Source: Lepus europaeus (taxonomy: Eukaryota; Chordata; Mammalia; Lagomorpha; Leporidae). Taken from it: a stretch of DNA of 64,000 nucleotides. Where the stretch lies: contig NC_084839.1 in the NCBI RefSeq assembly GCF_033115175.1, forward strand, positions 42,765,501-42,829,500. Direction: 5' to 3'. Of the stretch, positions 58,689 through 64,000 are shown piece after piece. The position numbers were made by a program, and so were the translations under genes. Below the pieces are notes generated by a model that ran no database searches, was not told where the DNA came from, and saw only the letters and a program-made list of their open reading frames with translations. Each line of letters begins with the position of its first letter. Position 1 is the first letter of the stretch.

Positions 58689-58805
58689 TGCTCAAGTGCG
58701 TGGTGGTGGGCGACGGGGCGGTGGGCAAGACGTGCCTGCTCATGAGCTATGCCAACGACGCCTTCCCGGAGGAGTACGTGCCCACCGTCTTCGACCACTA
58801 CGCAG
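58664..58805 (+). CDS. RHOQ: RHOQ coding exon 1 (residues 1-47 plus 1 base)
   Basis: The exon starts [20 protein letters not shown] and carries the P-loop GDGAVGKT at residues 16-23. Gly18 corresponds to Ras Gly12, and Thr23 coordinates magnesium. Switch I/effector loop [12 protein letters not shown] follows, with the invariant Thr41. The start has a strong context (A at -3, G at +4). The exon ends one base into codon 48 at TACGCAG|GTGAGC. Confidence 0.96.
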
Positions 58806-59272
58806 GTGAGCCGGGAACTGCTGAGTAAGGGCCGCTCCCGCCGGAACTTTGGAGCAACTTTGGCCGAGCCCCCCTGGGCTCCCCCGAGCCGCTCCCGCCC
58901 CTCCCCCGCCGCGCGCGGCCCCGGTGGCCCTGCACCCCTGGGCCCTGCCTCCAGCCGCCCCGCGCCCTTCGGCCCGCGCCCCCCACCCCGCTCGGCGCCC
59001 TGGGCCGACCTCCTTGACCTTCCCACCGCCGCCTCCCTCTGGCCCCGGGCTCTGGGGGAGACGTGGCCACGGGACTCGGGAGGAGGGGTGTGGGCAGCTT
59101 GGGGGCCACTTCACGGGGAGCCGGGTGCAAGGGGAGAGGGGTGACGTCCCCCGGGGCAGTGCCCACGTGCCCCTGGCCGGCGGGCAGGGGAGGGTCCCGG
59201 TGGGGAACAGACTAGCCCCCAGAGTCCAGGTCATTTTGAGCCTCTCTCCCCGCCCCCACTCTGTCCTTGCAG
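58806..59272 (+). other. RHOQ: RHOQ intron 1
   Basis: This is a 467-base GC-rich intron, GTGAGC to CTGTCCTTGCAG, still inside the CpG island. It has no repeats. Its open frames on both strands are GC artefacts. Confidence 0.9.
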
Positions 59273-59331
59273 TCAGCGTCACCGTCGGGGGCAAGCAGTA
59301 CCTCCTGGGACTCTATGACACGGCCGGACAG
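59273..59331 (+). CDS. RHOQ: RHOQ coding exon 2 (residues 48-67)
   Basis: Fifty-nine bases encode VSVTVGGKQYLLGLYDTAGQ, containing the G3 motif DTAGQ at residues 63-67. Gln67 is the catalytic residue equivalent to Ras Gln61. The acceptor TTGCAG and donor GGACAG|GTGAGT are both strong. The exon ends exactly on a codon, so the next exon must begin in phase 0. Confidence 0.96.
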
Positions 59332-60290
59332 GTGAGTGGCCTGGGCCTCGGGCCGGCAGCCCTCCCGTGCCCCGATCCCGCGAGCCTGCGAAAGGCCTTG
59401 GAGAGTGAAGCTTTGGACGGGAGGGTGTGTCTGCGAGGGGCTCCCTTGGCACCGGGCTTCAGTTCTTTCATCCAGTCAGCAAATTAGGACACAAAAGCGC
59501 GCCCAGCCCAGCCCAGCCCACCCGTGTGGGAGCCCCTGGGCTGCGAAAGTTTTCGCCCGTGTGGGTCTTGTGTGGCGCCCGGTGTTGGGTCCCAACTCCT
59601 GTTGCAAAGTGGCAGCGGCCAATCCCGAAGCGCCCTTATTTTTAGTTGCAGCTGACCAGGTCTGCCCCTCGCAGCCTCTGCCTGGTCCCTCATTGGTGAG
59701 TGGTCGGCCTGCCCGAGGAGCCTGATTGGTGGGGAATGGCATCATCGAAGATGATGGGAAGGCATTTGGTCCTGGTTATGTTTATTACAACATCACTGCA
59801 CCCTGGGACTCCAGTTGCTGAACACGTCATTTGTGTTAGCAGAGGACCACAGGGAGACAAGCAGAGACAGCAGCCGCCCGGCCACTCCCTGGGGTGAGCA
59901 GGGAGGCGTTCCTTGTGAATCTTGGAGGAAGAGGGCGCCCCCCCACCCCTCACTCAGCCCACCCAGGTGACTTTGCCGGGTTTCTCTGGGAGAGACGACT
60001 GAGGAGGAAGAAAATGGTACGCGTCTCCCTTCAGCCTCTGGCGACTCTGCAGAGGGGGCCGGCCTTGTCCCTGCCTGTCCAGTCCCAGCTCCACCCTCTT
60101 CCCTGGCCACACACGTATTGGTGTTGATGATGAAGTTTTGCAGAATCGGCGCTGGGATCAGAGCGAGGAGTCAGACAGAAGTTTGCACGCTCACGCAGAC
60201 TGGCTTCCTGGAGGCCATGTGTGCAGCTCGAGGGCTTACGCAGATCCTGTAGTCCCGCTATCTGATGAAGCAAAGGAAAGACAGAACCCT

Positions 60291-60323
60291 TGTGCAGTGT
60301 GCAGTGTGCAGTGTGCAGTGTGC
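60291..60323 (+). repeat. 7-base tandem repeat (TGTGCAG)n
   Basis: Four perfect TGTGCAG units and a partial fifth lie in RHOQ intron 2. It is a small variable-number repeat candidate. Confidence 0.9.
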
Positions 60324-60889
60324 CGGGGGCGTAGCGCGGCACACACCAGGCACCTAGGAAAGGGAGTGCCGTGTCTTAGCTTGCCTGGATGTGGCACTCA
60401 GCACTGTGGTACTGGGTGACAGTCTGGGTTGGGTTCTGAGAAACGGCTTGTTGACCAGAGGGGTGCCTTGTGGTGCCGTCTGGGGTCTCAGCTGGCAAGC
60501 TGGAGACCTGAGCTCTTGGCGCCTTTCCCCGAAAGGGCCCAGGTTCTGCGCCCCCCAGGGCCTGCCGCTTTGGTTGCCTGCCTTATAGTAGTTGTTACTT
60601 CTCCTGCCTTCATCAGGTGTGGAAGCCAAGAGGCAGGAAACCAGCTTCTAAGTGGTATAGTTGATAACCATGAGGTCCACATTAGAGGTTGACCAGAAGG
60701 AAGTTTTGTCTGTAATTTTAACTCTCTCACCACCTGCTCCGCTGCAGCCCCTGTGTATATCACCATGGTCGTCTCTGGCCCGTGGGACGATTCCACAGGG
60801 TGTGTCATGTGGGTCGTCCTGCCTGCAAACCCAACTAGTATTTCCTGGAGTCCCTTCTGGGTATCAGGCAGGGGGCAGCCACGTGCAAG

Positions 60890-61025
60890 TGCTACCTGCG
60901 TTACTCTGTAAACCACTCTGAGATACGTGGGATCCCATTTTTGTAGAATACGGAACTTGCTCAGAGAAGCTATGCTGCTTACCTGCTGTCACACAGCTGC
61001 TGAGAGTGGAGGCGGGTCTAAATCT
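60890..61025 (-). mobile_element. MIR SINE fragment
   Basis: ACTTGCTCAGAGAAGCTATG, CTGTCACACAGCTGCTGAGA and GGCGGGTCTAAATCTGCTCC fit the reversed MIR core. Confidence 0.65.
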
Positions 61026-61504
61026 GCTCCAGTTTGCTGTGGTTATGCGTTATGCTTATAGGCGTTCATGGTCAGCCGCCTCCATGGCTCAGCAGATGGT
61101 TCGTGTGCCCATGGACACAGCACCTGGCATGATCACGGCCGACCTTTGAGCCAAGGCCCTATGCCAGCTTTCCCCAGCAGAAAACTCGAATCCCAAGAGT
61201 CATGGAGTTGAGCCCACTCAAAACCTGAGCTTTCAGTAGGTCATCATTATTGCTTTCTCCCGTGGAAGGACTGTGAGATGTCTATCAGCTGGGATCAGCC
61301 TCTTAGTAAGGCTGGAATGGACTGCTTCTCCCCACTGGTGGGACACCTGCTCTGGTGGCCAAGGTGTGTGTTAGTCCCCTTGGCATGTCTCCCAGCACTT
61401 GCACTTTTGCTTTTGATCAGAGTTAGTAATTTAATTCACCTTTCAGCAGTTGAGGGTTTGTTAGTGATGAGCAAACTTAGTAATGATGAGACCCACTGGC
61501 AAGT

Positions 61505-61600
61505 GTTGACCTAATACCATATGTAAGTACCTAGTACTGTGCTGAGCTCCTAGGGAATGCAAAAGAGTAAGCTTAAGACAGGGATCTGCCTCCGCGAATA
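61505..61600 (+). mobile_element. possible L2/MIR-type fragment
   Basis: TACCTAGTACTGTGCTGAGC, CTAGGGAATGCAAAAGAGTA and AAGACAGGGATCTGCCTCCG fit the same dispersed-repeat end as at 45735. Confidence 0.5.
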
Positions 61601-61738
61601 TCAGCGTAGGTAGAAGTGTCTGTTAGGTGTGTCAGGTAGGAGATTCCTGTGTTGTACTTGGTCATTAGGACTGCATGCCGCTATGAATCAGTAACAATAA
61701 TGTTAAATAAATGCACATCACATATATGTATATACAAA

Positions 61739-62170
61739 TATGTACACAGGTACTTCAAAAAGTTCATGGAAAATGAGGTTTAAAGAAAAGTTTAGGGGTA
61801 AGTATTCGGCACAGCAGTTAAAGCTTCTTGGGACAGTTGGATTTCAGAGTCGCTGGGTTTGAATCTCAGCTCCACTTCTGATTCCAACTTCCTGCTAACG
61901 TGCACCCAGGGAGGCAGCAGGTGATGGCTCAAGTACTCGGGTCCCTGCCACTCACATGGGAGACCTGCATGGAGTTCCAGGCTTTTGACTTTGGCCTGAC
62001 CCAGCTCCGACTGTTGTGGGCATTTGGGGAGTGAATCAGCAGCAGGTGTCTTCTCTGCCTTTCATATAAAACGAAGATAAGTGATAAATAAAATAGAGAT
62101 GTTTATCTTGTACAAAAATTCTGAAATTCACATATAATTTTTTTCTTCATTCTTCATAGTATGTGGAAAA
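61739..62170 (+). mobile_element. possible DNA-transposon remnant, split by a C-SINE
   Basis: GGTACTTCAAAAAGTTCATG, GAAAATGAGG on the left and TTGTACAAAAATTCTGAAAT on the right bracket a C-SINE. The copy near 50745 shares the CAAAAATTCTGAAAT core. Confidence 0.45.
61798..62095 (+). mobile_element. C-SINE, old
   Basis: AGTATTCGGCACAGCAGTTA, TTCCAACTTCCTGCTAACGT, GGGAGGCAGCAGGTGATGGC and a degraded tail (CTTTCATATAAAACGAAG). It belongs to the older subfamily. Confidence 0.8.
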
Positions 62171-62194
62171 TTTTAAACCTGATGGGCAGCCGTG

Positions 62195-62350
62195 GGGTTA
62201 GAACCAAGCAAGTGTGGGTTCAGGTCGCAGGCTCCAGACCTGGGATTCTAGCTGTTCCTTACCTTCTGTGTGATCTATCCCAGATCTATGGAGCTATCCC
62301 AGTCTCCACTGCAAGCTTGTAGGCTGGGTTAAATGCTTCCACATGTGTGA
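62195..62350 (+). mobile_element. possible MIR fragment
   Basis: GGTTCAGGTCGCAGGCTCCA, GACCTGGGATTCTAGCTGTT and CCTTCTGTGTGATC resemble the MIR core in plus orientation. Confidence 0.4.
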
Positions 62351-64000
62351 AAACAGCTGTTCCCGCCCCACCCCCCCGTTCTCCAGGCATACAAAATATT
62401 GCAGTAGATTATCTTGGTGCACCGTGGGGGCGGGGGCACAGGTGGAAGAGGACAATGCACTATGTCTGGAACGAATAGGAATTCTGCAATGCCAGCGCCT
62501 AGAGCCTTTTCAGCACAAGTAGGGCCAGCTTTCCTAGCCTACACCTCCCATGAAGTAAGAAAAATCGCCAAGAGTTCCGGGTTGAACGTGAGAAACGCAT
62601 CCATGTGTACGTTTCCCTGTGGTTCTACTTTCTGGGAGGAAAGAGACTAGGGGGGGCTGGCTGCACTGGAAAGCGCTTCCTTTCTTTCTAAGACGTCCAA
62701 GTGGACTCCCAGTGTTCCCACAACAGCAACAGCGGCTCCCTCCGGCTGGGGCCTCTTGGCTTCCTGGTAGACCCTCGTCAAGGTCAAAGCCACAGGCCTA
62801 ATTTACGTGTTCGGCCAAGGGATGATTACAGTCGGTGACCTTTTGCCTTCCAGGGCAGGCTGCGGTGCACTTGACCTCTGCTGCCGTTAGCAGGGGCGTG
62901 GGGAGGGTGCGGAGTGTGGGGCTCAGGCCCGAGCTTTGCTGTGCTGGGGACATCCTCCAGGATCCCCAGCATGCTCAGTGGTGTTGCCTACCCCAGGGGA
63001 GGCCTCCTGGTCTCTTGGCCTAGCCCCCGGGTGGTCCAAGGGCAGCAGTGACGTGACGTGACGCTTGGTCTGCCGCGCATTTCGGAGTGGCACTCTGCTC
63101 CTGGCAGTGGGCCTTGCGGGGAGCGCAGGCTTCCTGCCTGGCCCTCTGCGCTGCTTCTCACGCTTCTCAGCGTGGGCTCTGCAGCAGCCCCAGTGTCTGC
63201 TCAGGGAGGGCCTGGAGAGGCGAGGCTTCCCCTCCCGCCTCCATGCTGTGGGGAGCGCGGGGGAAGTGGGAAGAGCTCTCCCTCTCTGTCCAGACAGGCC
63301 AGCAGGGAGCTGCCTGGCAAGCTGCTCTTGAGCTGCAGGCTCCAGGCCGACCTCTTAATCCTTGGCTGGAAGGCAGGACTTGCTGCCCTGGAGAGGGGAG
63401 GACGGAAGCCCAGTTTATCTTCAGCCCCAGAGTGCCCGCCCCCGGGAGCATGTGTGCCGGGTTGAGTTAGGGATCCCTGGAGCTGCACACCGGGCTGCCG
63501 CCTCGGTGTGTGGAAGTTCCATGTGCATCTTTTGGGCACGCCGTTGCTATTTCTGTCCACTCAGACGCACAAGTTCAGGGATGCGTGCACGAGAGCTATA
63601 AATACCCTTTACTCCAATGTCCCTGGGCTGGCTTCTGCAGCCATGATGAGGGAGATTTGTTTCACACTTGACACGGCCCGGCAGCTGCGGGCCCTCTGGG
63701 TGCCCAAGCGGTGCTTCCCCTACAGAAGGGAGCCTGTTCCTGTGCGCCGCACCCGAGGCCTGGCGTGATGGGCAGGGGAAGAGGAAGTCGGGAGGGCGTG
63801 GACTTCTGGGGACCAGACAGAGAAGTGCTCAGGAAGCAGGGTTTCCCTCGTTGGGAGAGGACCTGCAGGAGACCTTTCGCAGAGGGATGAAGGGATGCCC
63901 AGGGGCCCCAGGAGCAGGGGCTGCAACAGGTAGGATGTGGGCACCGAGCAGCCCGGTTTCCCTTAGAAACCTACTGCAGACCTGTGGTCTTAGGCGCATT

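Larger units (their letters stand above)
57300..59320. promoter_or_regulatory. RHOQ: CpG island over the RHOQ 5' end
   Basis: GC content and CG dinucleotide density rise sharply here compared with the rest of the window. The island covers the presumed RHOQ transcription start, exon 1, intron 1 and exon 2. It has GC boxes (GGGCGGGGC near 57552, GGGCGGGG near 58250), an ETS-like CTTCCGGG at 57919-57926, and no TATA box. This is the standard layout of a broad housekeeping promoter. Such islands often fire both ways, and ATP6V1E2 points away from it on the minus strand, so a shared promoter is plausible but not shown. Borders are estimated by eye. Confidence 0.85.
58664..59331 (+). other. RHOQ: RHOQ (TC10) gene, 5' part
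   Basis: The first two coding exons join to give residues 1-67 of RHOQ/TC10, a Cdc42-like Rho GTPase of about 205 residues. It acts at the plasma membrane in insulin-stimulated GLUT4 traffic, exocytosis and actin control. These exons hold the nucleotide-binding loop, switch I and the start of switch II. The rest (G4/G5 motifs, Rho insert, C-terminal prenylation box) is not in the window; I looked for the continuation of exon 2 (EDYDRL...) up to 64000 and did not see it. Gene position next to ATP6V1E2 supports the assignment over the close paralogue RHOJ. Confidence 0.95.
59332..64000 (+). other. RHOQ: RHOQ intron 2, 5' part
   Basis: The intron continues past the window edge. It has a 7-base tandem repeat at 60291, a MIR fragment near 60890, an L2-like fragment near 61505, a decayed C-SINE at 61798-62095 inside a possible DNA-transposon remnant, and a MIR-like stretch near 62195. 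From 62350 to 64000 I see no repeat or exon, apart from three tandem TGACG motifs at 63049-63063. Confidence 0.85.

Noticed and set aside
57971-59026. 351-codon open frame on the minus strand across the RHOQ CpG island
   Set aside because: Stop codons are rare in such GC-rich DNA. The frame overlaps RHOQ exon 1 in antisense and consists of Ala/Gly/Pro/Arg runs with no domain.
59332-64000. Further RHOQ exons
   Set aside because: The expected continuation (EDYDRL and following) was not found in phase 0 after any acceptor, so it lies beyond the window.

Overview
This window is mammalian nuclear DNA, almost certainly from a rabbit or close relative (Lagomorpha). The best evidence is about thirty copies of the lagomorph tRNA-derived C-SINE in both orientations, plus a 5'-truncated LINE-1 whose 3' UTR looks rabbit-type. 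Genes are sparse and split by introns with GT..AG borders. Most of the DNA is intergenic or intronic, with an old layer of MIR, L2, L1M and LTR fragments.

Three protein-coding genes are supported. Their order and strands match human chromosome 2p21 between EPAS1 and PIGF. TMEM247 (+, coding exons at 7267-7383, 7876-8178 and from 11344) encodes a small two-span membrane protein with a coiled coil. ATP6V1E2 (-, 38708-38028) is complete in one 226-codon exon and encodes the germline isoform of the V-ATPase E stalk subunit. RHOQ/TC10 (+, coding exons at 58664-58805 and 59273-59331) is a Rho-family GTPase. Only its first 67 codons are here; intron 2 runs off the right edge.

Layout: 1-7266 is intergenic DNA on the EPAS1 side. 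7267-about 12 kb is TMEM247. 12-37.9 kb is an intergenic desert with many C-SINEs, a nested SINE-in-SINE, a tail-to-tail SINE pair and old L1/LTR/L2 pieces. 37.9-38.8 kb is ATP6V1E2 with its poly(A) signal. 39.8-42.5 kb is a decayed L1 carrying C-SINEs. 48.1-50.5 kb is a stack of insertions in an older L1. 57.3-59.3 kb is a CpG island that starts RHOQ and may also start ATP6V1E2 transcripts in the other direction. 59.3-64 kb is RHOQ intron 2.

The three genes share no pathway that I can see in the sequence; they are neighbours by synteny. I found no new biological system. The points most worth checking are the start-codon arrangement of RHOQ (an upstream ATG out of frame, its short ORF ending in TGATG over Met9), the uncertain 3' end of TMEM247, the possible shared ATP6V1E2/RHOQ promoter, and several well-bounded young insertions.
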